Part shown: piece after piece, positions 5,029-10,866 of the stretch
Layout of the letters: every line of letters starts with the position of its first letter
Position numbering within the stretch: position 1 is the first letter of the stretch
From: DATFWC01 sp045801465
Lineage (GTDB): Bacteria > Pseudomonadota > Alphaproteobacteria > Rhizobiales > Xanthobacteraceae
Assembly (NCBI GenBank): GCA_045801465.1
Contig: JBJMSU010000145.1
Span: forward strand, 1-10,866
Direction: 5' to 3'
DNA: 10,866 nucleotides
Program-made: the position numbers and the translations under genes
Notes under the pieces: model-generated
What the model was told of the DNA's origin: nothing
Seen by the model: the letters and a program-made list of their open reading frames with translations, nothing else
Database searches by the model: none

Positions 5029-6540
5029 ATGCTCTACGTCTCGCCTATCGTCGAAGCATTGCGCGGGCGCCCGCGGCTCGTGTTCTGGACCGCAACGCTG
5101 ACGCAAGCGTTGCTGTGGGTGCTGGTGCCGTCGTTGTTCTATGCGAGCCCACCGGGCGAGGTTCCGCTGGTGCTCGCCGTCGGCCACGAATGGCAGCTCG
5201 GCTCCGCCTATGGGCCGCCGCTCGCCTACTGGCTTGCCGAGCTGGCCTTCCGACTGGCCGGCGGCTCGGTGGTCGGTGTCTATCTCCTGTCGCAGGCGTG
5301 CGTCGTGACCACCTTCTGGGCGGTGTTCGCGCTCGGCCGCGCGATCGTCGGCTTGACGCATGCGGCACTGGCGGTGCTGCTGATGGTCGGAATCTCCGCG
5401 TTCGCGGTGCCGTCGCCGGATTTCGGGCCGGCGGTGCTCGCCATGCCGCTCACCGCGCTGGCGCTGCTGTCCTATTGGCGTGCCGTCGGCGAAGGTCACC
5501 GCGGTTCCTGGATCGCGCTCGGCATCGTGCTCGGCCTGCTCATGCTCACCACCTACTTCGGTGCCATTCTGTTGGCGCTGATCGTGGTGTTCACGCTCGC
5601 CACCGAGCGCGGCCGCGCGACGCTCCGCGATTTCTATCCCTATGTCGCCATGCTGATCGCATGCGTCGTCGCCTTGCCGCACCTCGTCTGGCTGCTCGAC
5701 CGCCGTTTCGCCGTACTCGCGGCCGCGGCCGACGCAACGATCGCCGCCAGCGTGATCGAATGGTTCAAGCTGCTCGCGGCGCTTATTGGCGCACATGCCG
5801 GCTTGGCGGTCCTCGTCATCGTCGCGGGAATCCTGGTGGCCGACCGCAAGGCCGCCGTGCCGGAGTTCGTGCGCCAGCCGGTGGATCCGTTCCCCAAGCT
5901 GTTCGTCTATGCGTTTGCGCTCGCGCCCGCCGTTGTCGCCGCCCTGATCGCCGCCATCGGCGGGCAAGCCGATCTGCCTGGCGGCATGGGCGCGCTGGTC
6001 GTCTTGTCGGGGCTTGCGGTGATCGTCCTGGCCGGCGATGTCATTCGGCTCTATCACCAAAATATTGCCGGTTGGACCTGGGCCGCGTTGCTGGTCGGAC
6101 CGCCCGCTCTCGCCGTCGTCTCCATCATCGTGCTGCCGTGGACGCTGGCCATGGAGCTCAAGGTCAACGAGCCCGCCGCCGACATGGGCCGCTTCTTCAC
6201 CGAGAGCTTCAACCGCCGCACCGGCAAGCCGCTGGCGATCGTGGTGGGCGACGGCCGTCTTGCCAGCCTGGTGGCGCTCGCCTCGCCGCAGCGGCCGAGC
6301 GTCCTGATCGATGCGGCTTACGAGCGCGCGCCGTGGGTGAGCGAAGCTCACGTCCGCGCCAAAGGCGCGATCGTCGTGTGGCCCATTGCCGATGCCGCCG
6401 GCGCGCCGCCCGCCCATATCCGCGCCCGCTTTCCCGATCTGGTGCCGGAGGTGCCGCACGCGTTCGAGCGCGCCTTCCAGGGGCGGCTGCCGCTGATGCG
6501 GGTGGGCTGGGCCATGATCCGGCCGCAGACTGGCGAATAG
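5029..6540 (+). CDS. Membrane glycosyltransferase, family 39 / ArnT-like
   Basis: A 503-residue integral membrane protein with about ten hydrophobic segments, then a soluble C-terminal domain of about 130 residues starting near NEPAADMGRFF. The first loop reads VGHEWQLGSAYGPPLAYWLAE, which aligns with the DE...PPLxxW loop of PMT/ArnT enzymes that move sugars from polyprenyl-phosphate carriers to lipid or protein acceptors on the outer face of the inner membrane. The usual first Asp is replaced (GHE). The ATG at 5029 is chosen because MLYVSPIVEALRGRPRLVFW looks like the family N-terminus. GTG 4990 or ATG 4993 are in frame but sit inside the palindromic repeat. None has a clear ribosome site. 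The stop TAG is part of a 7-bp tandem repeat. Acceptor and sugar are unknown. Confidence 0.82.
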   Translation: MLYVSPIVEALRGRPRLVFWTATLTQALLWVLVPSLFYASPPGEVPLVLAVGHEWQLGSAYGPPLAYWLAELAFRLAGGSVVGVYLLSQACVVTTFWAVFALGRAIVGLTHAALAVLLMVGISAFAVPSPDFGPAVLAMPLTALALLSYWRAVGEGHRGSWIALGIVLGLLMLTTYFGAILLALIVVFTLATERGRATLRDFYPYVAMLIACVVALPHLVWLLDRRFAVLAAAADATIAASVIEWFKLLAALIGAHAGLAVLVIVAGILVADRKAAVPEFVRQPVDPFPKLFVYAFALAPAVVAALIAAIGGQADLPGGMGALVVLSGLAVIVLAGDVIRLYHQNIAGWTWAALLVGPPALAVVSIIVLPWTLAMELKVNEPAADMGRFFTESFNRRTGKPLAIVVGDGRLASLVALASPQRPSVLIDAAYERAPWVSEAHVRAKGAIVVWPIADAAGAPPAHIRARFPDLVPEVPHAFERAFQGRLPLMRVGWAMIRPQTGE

Positions 6541-6596
6541 CGAATAGCGAATAGAACGTGACCGGCTACTGTCCATCCGCCATTCGCTGCTCGCCA
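6531..6596. terminator. Imperfect inverted repeat between convergent genes, probable bidirectional terminator
   Basis: TGGCGAATAGCGAATAG (6531-6547) pairs imperfectly with CCATTCGCTGCTCGCCA (6580-6596): 14 of 17 positions match. It lies exactly between the stop of the glycosyltransferase (plus) and the stop of cydB (minus). There are no T-runs, so the terminator role is inferred from position. Confidence 0.4.
6533..6553 (+). repeat. Three tandem copies of GCGAATA
   Basis: A 7-bp unit GCGAATA is repeated three times without error, and a fourth, partial copy lies in opposite orientation near 6581. The first copy supplies the TAG stop of the glycosyltransferase at 6538-6540, so changes in copy number would not alter the protein. 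Confidence 0.85.
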
Positions 6597-6600
6597 TTGG

Positions 6601-7602
6601 CTAATGGTAGCCTTCGCCCTCGCGCAGCTTGCCGCGAAACAGCCAGTAGATGAAACCCGTATAGCCGAGAATGATGGGCAGCAGGACGAGCGTTCCGATC
6701 AACATGAACAATTGCGAGTCGGGGGCGGCGGCCGTGTCCCAGATCGTCAGCGTCGGCGGCACCAGATACGGAAACGTGGAGATCACCAGGCCTAAGTAGC
6801 CCAGCAGGAACAGCACGATGGCAGCCAGGAACGGGCGCCCGTCGGCTCTGTGATCGAGCCACTTCCACGCCGCGAAGGCGACCAGTGCCGTCACGATCGG
6901 CACCGGCCACAGCCACAGGAAATTGGGAAGCGAGAACCAGCGCTCGAAGATGCGCGGGAAGGCGAGCGGCGTCCACAGGCTGACCACGGCCATGAACGCC
7001 AGGACCGCGAGCAGCGCGGCCTTGGCTTGGGCGCGCGCCTGCAAAGCGATGTCGCCTTCCGTCTTCATCACCATCCAGGTCGCGCCGAGCAGCGCATAGC
7101 CGGCCACAACTCCGAGCCCGCACAGGGCCGCAAATGGCGTTGCCCAGTCGAAAGCGCCGCCGGCAAACTCGCCGTTCTCGACCTTGATCCCCTGAATGAG
7201 GCCGCCGAGGATCACGCCCTGGCAGAAACCCGCGAGGGTCGAGCCCGCCGCGAAGACGATGTCCCAGCGCGCCTTGTGGCGTGCGACGGTGCGGAACTCG
7301 AAGGTGATGCCGCGAAACACCAGCGCCAGCAGCATGGCGATGACCGGCAGATAAAGCGCCGGCATGATCGCCGCATAGGCTCTGGGAAAAGCCGCCAGCA
7401 GACCGCCGCCGCCCAGCACCAGCCACGTCTCATTGCCGTCCCAGAAGGGCGCGATCGACGTCAGCATCTGGTCGCGCTCGCGTTCGCTTCTGGCGAACGG
7501 AAACAGGATGCCGACGCCGAGATCGAAACCGTCGAGGATCACGTACATCGCCACCGCGATGCCGATGATGCCGGCCCAGATCAGCGGCAGGTCCCATGCC
7601 AC
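6601..7602 (-). CDS. cydB: Cytochrome bd-type quinol oxidase subunit II
   Basis: A 333-residue membrane protein with about eight or nine hydrophobic helices. The family marks VILDGFDLGVGIL (21-33), WDGNETWLVLGGGGLLAAFP (54-73) and VFRGITFEFR are all present. CydB/CioB pairs with subunit I to oxidise quinol and reduce oxygen to water in the inner membrane without pumping protons. The start is a GTG at 7602, fixed by the excellent AGGAAGGAGG ribosome site 6 nt upstream. The next in-frame ATG would lose the first helix. It follows cydA by 31 bp on the same strand, so the two form an operon. The protein ends GEGYH. No small CydX-like gene fits after it, since the opposing glycosyltransferase ends 60 bp away. 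Confidence 0.96.
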   Translation of the reverse strand: MAWDLPLIWAGIIGIAVAMYVILDGFDLGVGILFPFARSERERDQMLTSIAPFWDGNETWLVLGGGGLLAAFPRAYAAIMPALYLPVIAMLLALVFRGITFEFRTVARHKARWDIVFAAGSTLAGFCQGVILGGLIQGIKVENGEFAGGAFDWATPFAALCGLGVVAGYALLGATWMVMKTEGDIALQARAQAKAALLAVLAFMAVVSLWTPLAFPRIFERWFSLPNFLWLWPVPIVTALVAFAAWKWLDHRADGRPFLAAIVLFLLGYLGLVISTFPYLVPPTLTIWDTAAAPDSQLFMLIGTLVLLPIILGYTGFIYWLFRGKLREGEGYH

Positions 7603-7633
7603 GGCGCGCCTCCTTCCTGGCGGTCCGTTTCGA

Positions 7634-9013
7634 TCAGGTTGGCACCGCCTTTTGCCGGTGCCCGGCGGCGAGCGGGCGATGCCCCAGGCCTCCCGGTCCT
7701 TCGCGGTCTTCCGGTCCCTTCGCGATGAGGCGATTGATGTAGTAGATGCCCAGCGAGAACACGACGCCGTAGACCAGCACGAACAGTGTCAACGTGGTGG
7801 CGATACTGCCCCCCGGAACCGGCGAGACTGCGTCGGCGGTGCGCAGGATTCCGTGCACGATCCATGGCTGGCGTCCCGTTTCGGTGACGATCCAGCCGGC
7901 AATGACGGCGACGAACCCCACCCACCAGGTATTGGCGACCACATACAAGTACCAGCGCGTCCGCTCCAGCGTTCCGCGCCACATCAGCCACGCTCCGTAG
8001 AGCGCGGCGGCAATCATGAAAAATCCTATTCCCAGCATGATACGAAAGGCGAAGAACACGGGCACGATCGGCGGCCGCTCCTGCGGCGGCACGCTCTTCA
8101 ATCCGGGAAACAAACCGTTCGGATCGTGGGTGAGGATGAGGGAAGAGCCGCGCGGAATGGAAATCTCGAACCAGTTGCGCTCACCCTTTTCGTCCGGCCA
8201 GGCGAAGACGTGAAAATCGCCGGGCTTCGATCCGTCCCAATGCGCCTCCATGGCGGCGACCTTGATCGGCTGGTGCTCGAGCGTGTTGAGCCCGTGCTGG
8301 TCGCCGAGGAAGAGCTGCAGCGGCGCGAGCACCGCGGTGAGGCCGAGCGCCATCCGCATCATGGTCCGCGCCTCTTCGGCGTGGCGGTTCGCCAGGAGAT
8401 GACGCGCGCCCACCGCCAGCACCACGAAACCAGTGGTGAGGAATGCCGCATTGAGCATGTGGGCGAACCGATAGATGAAGCTGGGGTTGAAGATGATGGC
8501 GAGCCAGTCGGTCGCATAGGCGACGCCGCCGCGCATCTCGTGGCCGGCCGGCGTATGCATCCAGCTGTTCGCGGCCAGGATCCAGAACGCCGAAATGGTC
8601 GTGCCGACCGCCACCGCAATCGCCGAGAACACGTGCAGCCAGCGCGGCACGCGGCTTCCGCCGAACAGGAGAATGCCGAGGAAGGTGGCCTCGAGAAAGA
8701 ACGCGGTGAGCACCTCGTAGCCGGCGAGCGGGCCGATGACGTTGCCGGCGACTGCCGAGAACCGGCTCCAGTTGGTGCCGAGCTGATACGACAGCACGAT
8801 CCCGGAGACCACGCCCATGCCGAACGAAACGGCGAAAATCTTGGTCCAGAAGGCGGCGAGGCGCTTGTAGCGCTCGGCGCCGGTTGCGCCCCACAACACT
8901 TCAAGCGTCGCGATATAGGCGGAAAGCCCGATCGTGAAGCTCGGAAAAATGATGTGAAACGAGATCGTGAAGGCGAACTGCAGCCGGGCGAGGAGGACGG
9001 GATCGAGCTCCAT
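7634..9013 (-). CDS. cydA: Cytochrome bd-type quinol oxidase subunit I, CIO-like
   Basis: A 459-residue subunit that carries the haems and the quinol site. Likely ligands, by comparison with E. coli CydA, are His20 (ISFHIIFP, high-spin haem b595), and His185 (YRFAHMLNA) and Met326 (FRIMLGIG, haem b558). Glu100 (GYE) and Glu108 (FFLEAT) are the conserved proton-path acids, and Lys251/Glu256 in IKVAAMEAHW mark the quinol loop. GRQPWIVHGILRT (380-392) is the conserved segment beyond. The quinol loop is short, the protein being about 60 residues shorter than E. coli CydA, which is typical of the cyanide-insensitive (CIO) branch. The ATG at 9013 has an AGGAG site 6 nt upstream. It is the first gene of the cydAB operon; the assembly genes cydD and cydC are not in the window. 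Confidence 0.97.
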   Translation of the reverse strand: MELDPVLLARLQFAFTISFHIIFPSFTIGLSAYIATLEVLWGATGAERYKRLAAFWTKIFAVSFGMGVVSGIVLSYQLGTNWSRFSAVAGNVIGPLAGYEVLTAFFLEATFLGILLFGGSRVPRWLHVFSAIAVAVGTTISAFWILAANSWMHTPAGHEMRGGVAYATDWLAIIFNPSFIYRFAHMLNAAFLTTGFVVLAVGARHLLANRHAEEARTMMRMALGLTAVLAPLQLFLGDQHGLNTLEHQPIKVAAMEAHWDGSKPGDFHVFAWPDEKGERNWFEISIPRGSSLILTHDPNGLFPGLKSVPPQERPPIVPVFFAFRIMLGIGFFMIAAALYGAWLMWRGTLERTRWYLYVVANTWWVGFVAVIAGWIVTETGRQPWIVHGILRTADAVSPVPGGSIATTLTLFVLVYGVVFSLGIYYINRLIAKGPEDREGPGGLGHRPLAAGHRQKAVPT

Positions 9014-9044
9014 CTCAAGCTCCTGCGGACTTCCGTCTCAAATC

Positions 9045-9074
9045 ATTAAATAGGAAGCGTGCTGAATTTGTGAA
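9045..9074 (-). promoter_or_regulatory. Candidate sigma-70 promoter of cydAB
   Basis: On the minus strand, TTCACA (5 of 6 to TTGACA) and TTTAAT (5 of 6 to TATAAT) are 18 bp apart. The -10 element lies 31 bp upstream of the cydA ATG. The stretch is AT-rich compared with its surroundings. No clear FNR/FixK site (TTGAT-N4-ATCAA) was found. Confidence 0.35.
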
Positions 9075-9192
9075 ATGCGCCTATTCACCGCTCCTCCTGG
9101 ATGCAGCAGCCCGCCTTCGGTTCCGCCATCCGCCCTCGTCGGCCGGTCTTACGGTGGACAACTCGGCACTGGCCGAGAACACTAATGCCCGC

Positions 9193-9242
9193 TTCCGAAG
9201 TTCGTGATACATGCCAGCATCCTCCCGACACGAACTTCGGAA
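9193..9242. repeat. Perfect 14-bp inverted repeat
   Basis: TTCCGAAGTTCGTG (9193-9206) and CACGAACTTCGGAA (9229-9242) are exact inverted copies with a 22-bp spacer. The symmetry goes on imperfectly outward: ACTAATGCCCGC on the left against GCAAAGGGGCACTAGC on the right, giving a structured unit of about 80 bp. Confidence 0.85.
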
Positions 9243-9250
9243 AGCAAAGG

Positions 9251-9349
9251 GGCACTAGCAAGTCTATGGTTCTAGTGCCGCTTTTCGCTTTGAAGTTCCT
9301 CCACGAACTTGTGGCAGGCGCTGTAGGAACTTCAAATCGGCGGCACTAG
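9251..9349. repeat. Nested inverted repeats with a three-fold GGCACTAG motif
   Basis: The outer arms CTAGTGCCGC (9272-9281) and GCGGCACTAG (9340-9349) are exact. Inside them TTTGAAGTTCCT (9289-9300) and AGGAACTTCAAA (9325-9336) are exact, and the centre holds CCAC/GTGG around GAACTT. A further GGCACTAG at 9251-9258 can pair with 9272-9279 instead. The whole could fold into one long hairpin of about 78 bp or into an alternative form with the upstream copy. Confidence 0.85.
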
Positions 9350-9619
9350 CGAGGCGGCGCGCTATTCTTAAGGTCAGCAAGGGTCAAGGGGGCTGACATG
9401 ACCGACACGATTGCGCCGGCCGGCTACAGGCTTTTCTGAAGCGGCGACGAAAGCTGGCGAATTTCGTGGACGGCAGAACGTCCGCGACAGCCGACTGACG
9501 AACCATCCGCCGCGATACAATGCGACACCGAGTCAAGAGTTGCTCGTCATTCGGCGCCACCGTGATACGCGGATTCCAGGCGATAAAACTGGGTAATTCA
9601 CCCATTTGTTGTCGGTCAA

Positions 9620-9691
9620 GGTCCGCTTATCACTTGATAGCCGACCTTGAAGCGGACCCCGCGAAACGTCCGCTTCGTGCCAGAAGCGGAC
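9620..9691. repeat. GTCCGCTT-type palindromic repeats
   Basis: GGTCCGCTT (9620-9628) and AAGCGGACC (9650-9658) form one inverted repeat. GTCCGCTTC-GTGCCA-GAAGCGGAC (9668-9691) forms a second, tight hairpin. The second lies 26 bp beyond the SBP-C stop on the minus strand and may protect or end that transcript. Similar sequence recurs at 10538-10567. Confidence 0.75.
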
Positions 9692-9717
9692 CTGACCTCG
9701 ATTTCCCAGCAGAGTCT

Positions 9718-10485
9718 TCATCCCGGCTCCATTCCCTGCGCCTTGAGCACCGGTAGTGCTGTGGGCCCAGTTAGGAATGTGAGCAGATCCTTCGCGACCT
9801 GCAGCGTTGTGGATCCTGTGCTGATTGCGCCGCTCCACCTGACATAGGACTGTATTTCGTGTGGGATTGGTCCAACGAGCTCCACCCCGGTCGTGGTCAT
9901 GATTTGCGTGATGACCACCATGCCAAGCTCGATTTCGCCTTTCGCGACAAGCTCCGACACAATGTCGGTCTCGGGCCGTACAACCTTTGACTTGATCTCT
10001 TCCGCGATTCCGAGCCGCTCAAACAGACGGTGTAAATAGGCACCGCTGGTTCCATCCTGCTTCAAGTAGCCGATCGATTTTGCGTTCAGCAGCGCCCGCT
10101 TGAACGCGTCGACCGAGCTGATATCGGGTTTGGAAGCGCCTCGACGCACTTCAACCCCGATTCCGGAATGCGCGATCGCTGTCCGCGTTCCAGCAATGAT
10201 CCTGTTGGTCTGCACCAGGCGATCCATCTGCACCGGCGGACCTATGAAAACGTCAAAGGGCTCGCCTTCGATGATCCGATCGGCGAGCGTCGCAGCGATG
10301 CCGGTCACCACGTTGAGTTTGTGACCCGCGCTGACCTCGAACTGGGGCCCGATCTCCTTCAGAACCGTCCACATCGACCTGGGTGTCAGGATTTTCAGTT
10401 CAGCCCCACCCGCGTGACGCGTCTGATTGAAGACAGCTAGAACCGCACTCAGGATGACGGTGGAGATCCGAAGCCAGAGGGTCAC
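9718..10485 (-). CDS. ModA-like periplasmic substrate-binding protein (SBP-C)
   Basis: A 255-residue paralogue of SBP-A and SBP-B: GASKPDISSVDAFKRALL, AKSIGYLKQDGTSGAYL, RLFERLGIAEEIKSK, ELVGPIPHEIQSY and the ending GMEPG all align with SBP-A. The first 28 residues (LWLRISTVILSAVLAVFNQ, then HAGGA) form a Sec signal peptide before ELKIL. The start is a GTG at 10485, preceded by GGGAGAAG. A longer frame reaches back to an ATG at 10632, but that part crosses the insertion-like element and would bury the signal peptide. As in SBP-A, the molybdate-binding serine loops are not conserved and there is no permease or ATPase nearby. It is closer to SBP-A than to SBP-B in the regions compared. Flanking repeats suggest that this part of the window has been rearranged. 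Ligand unknown. Confidence 0.88.
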   Translation of the reverse strand: MTLWLRISTVILSAVLAVFNQTRHAGGAELKILTPRSMWTVLKEIGPQFEVSAGHKLNVVTGIAATLADRIIEGEPFDVFIGPPVQMDRLVQTNRIIAGTRTAIAHSGIGVEVRRGASKPDISSVDAFKRALLNAKSIGYLKQDGTSGAYLHRLFERLGIAEEIKSKVVRPETDIVSELVAKGEIELGMVVITQIMTTTGVELVGPIPHEIQSYVRWSGAISTGSTTLQVAKDLLTFLTGPTALPVLKAQGMEPG

Positions 10486-10537
10486 AGCTCTTCTCCCGTT
10501 GCTGTGGCTCGTGAGCAGCAGAGAGTACGATGGGCTG

Positions 10538-10554
10538 CCGCTTTGGAAAAGCGG
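10538..10554. repeat. CCGCTTT/AAAGCGG hairpin upstream of SBP-C
   Basis: CCGCTTT (10538-10544) and AAAGCGG (10548-10554) flank a 3-nt loop. GTCCGCTATGGGTC follows at 10561-10574, again in the style of the GTCCGCTT repeats found downstream of SBP-C. The hairpin lies 53 bp upstream of the SBP-C start, in its leader or promoter. Confidence 0.55.
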
Positions 10555-10570
10555 AGGTTCGTCCGCTATG

Positions 10571-10737
10571 GGTCGATACTGTTGAAAAAGGATTTTGAAG
10601 GGGAGCTCTGAGCAACATTGATGCAAGATCAAGCGCAGATGCGGAATCTTGATTCAAAAATCCATTTACGTGGATTCGATGGTTTCAATCTCTAATTCTA
10701 CAGCGAGTCTGCAGAGATTTTTTCAACACTATCGGTC
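10571..10737. mobile_element. MITE-like element or insertion sequence remnant
   Basis: Terminal inverted repeats GGTCGATACTGTTGAAAAA (10571-10589) and TTTTTCAACACTATCGGTC (10719-10737) match at 16 of 19 positions, with a perfect inner 10 bp (TGTTGAAAAA). The 167-bp unit is richer in A and T than its surroundings and encodes no transposase. It interrupts what looks like a GTCCGCTATGGGTC repeat. It is best explained as a non-autonomous derivative of an insertion sequence whose ends carry TGTTGAAAAA. The IS family is not assigned, and no clear target duplication was recognised. Confidence 0.55.
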
Positions 10738-10866
10738 AGAGTCGGTCCTCCGAGCATATCCGACCGCTTTGACCCTCTTAACCGGACATATCCGGATCAC
10801 CCGATGATGTCACAGAGGCCACAAGCAGACATGCACCGGACTTTATTCGATCACCTCGTCGGCGCG
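10738..10866. other. Right edge: probable dispersed repeat, no gene supported
   Basis: The stretch contains CCGGA-CATA-TCCGG (near 10782-10795), related wording GCATATCCGACCGCTTTGACC nearby, and an ATG at 10807 that opens a frame running off the edge (HRTLFDHLVGA in part). That peptide wording is familiar from false ORFs in dispersed repeats, so I do not call a gene. Confidence 0.3.

Larger units (their letters stand above)
9075..9717. other. Gene-poor region with repeats between cydA and SBP-C
   Basis: No reading frame here resembles a protein. The stretch holds a small CTCGGC/GCCGAG hairpin (9162-9177), the nested inverted repeats at 9191-9350, an inverted repeat GTCAGC/GCTGAC (near 9373-9396), and GTCCGCTT-type palindromes at 9620-9691. 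The short frames read like the well-known false ORFs produced by dispersed repeats of Bradyrhizobium-like genomes. Confidence 0.6.

Noticed and set aside
5020..6597. Long minus-strand open frame opposite the membrane glycosyltransferase.
   Set aside because: Composition is dominated by His, Arg, Gly and Gln with no recognisable motif; the plus strand clearly encodes the membrane protein.
7433..9049. Long plus-strand open frame opposite cydA.
   Set aside because: Antisense shadow of an unmistakable CydA with all haem ligands.
9014..9120. FNR/FixK-type site (TTGAT-N4-ATCAA) upstream of cydA.
   Set aside because: No match was found at a useful distance; only loose AT-rich similarity.
9398..9439. 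A 13-codon frame MTDTIAPAGYRLF with a good AAGGGGG site, perhaps the stump of a gene.
   Set aside because: Too short to assign, no match recognised, and it lies among repeats; it could be a truncated gene start but nothing else supports it.
9533..9847. Short frames on both strands around 9533-9847 (for example VRFWHEADV or NVRFVPEADL wording).
   Set aside because: These phrases are familiar translations of dispersed palindromic repeats rather than real proteins, and they overlap the SBP-C 3' end.
10486..10632. N-terminal extension of SBP-C back to the ATG at 10632.
   Set aside because: It would run through the insertion-like element and place a signal peptide in the middle of the protein; the GTG at 10485 has a good ribosome site.
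10807..10866. Possible start of a gene running off the right edge.
   Set aside because: Only 20 codons are visible, no convincing ribosome site, and the wording resembles false frames of repeats.
1..10866. CRISPR array, tRNA or rRNA genes.
   Set aside because: No regularly spaced direct repeats of suitable length and no tRNA or rRNA sequence was recognised.

Overview
The window looks like chromosome from an alphaproteobacterium of the order Hyphomicrobiales (Bradyrhizobium, Rhodoplanes or Pseudolabrys-like). This rests on high GC, strong GGAGG-type ribosome sites, protein wording typical of that group, a direct-repeat LexA site of the alphaproteobacterial form (GTTC-N7-GTTC), and several small palindromic intergenic repeats of kinds common in those genomes. 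The species cannot be fixed from the sequence alone.

Left block, minus strand (1-2548). A small family-2-type glycosyltransferase is followed by two tandem ModA-like substrate-binding proteins, then the first 65 codons of a PLP-dependent threonine/serine dehydratase cut by the window edge. All four genes point left. The first binding protein in transcription order (SBP-B) has no signal peptide in its present frame. The second (SBP-A) has a good one. No permease or ATPase accompanies them.

Middle block (2549-4874), mostly plus strand. A PA0069-family radical SAM protein, resembling spore photoproduct lyase, has a near-perfect LexA box 24 bp upstream of its start and ends in QLNLF, which looks like a beta sliding clamp binding motif. 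Next come an N-terminally truncated RidA-family gene on the minus strand and rnhB (RNase HII) on the plus strand. The possible RidA start and the rnhB start share one CATG. Radical SAM and RNase HII together suggest a DNA-repair neighbourhood.

Next (4875-6600) a pair of inverted palindromic repeats precedes a family-39-type membrane glycosyltransferase. Its stop codon lies in a triple 7-bp repeat that forms part of an inverted repeat between two convergent genes.

Respiratory block, minus strand (6601-9013). cydA and cydB encode a cytochrome bd-type (probably CIO-like, short Q-loop) quinol oxidase. A candidate sigma-70 promoter lies just upstream of cydA.

Right block (9014-10866). About 700 bp without a supported gene carries nested inverted repeats and GTCCGCTT-type palindromes. 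A third ModA-like binding protein (SBP-C, with signal peptide, GTG start) follows on the minus strand. Upstream of it is a 167-bp element with terminal inverted repeats, probably a non-autonomous insertion sequence derivative. The window ends in what looks like another dispersed repeat.
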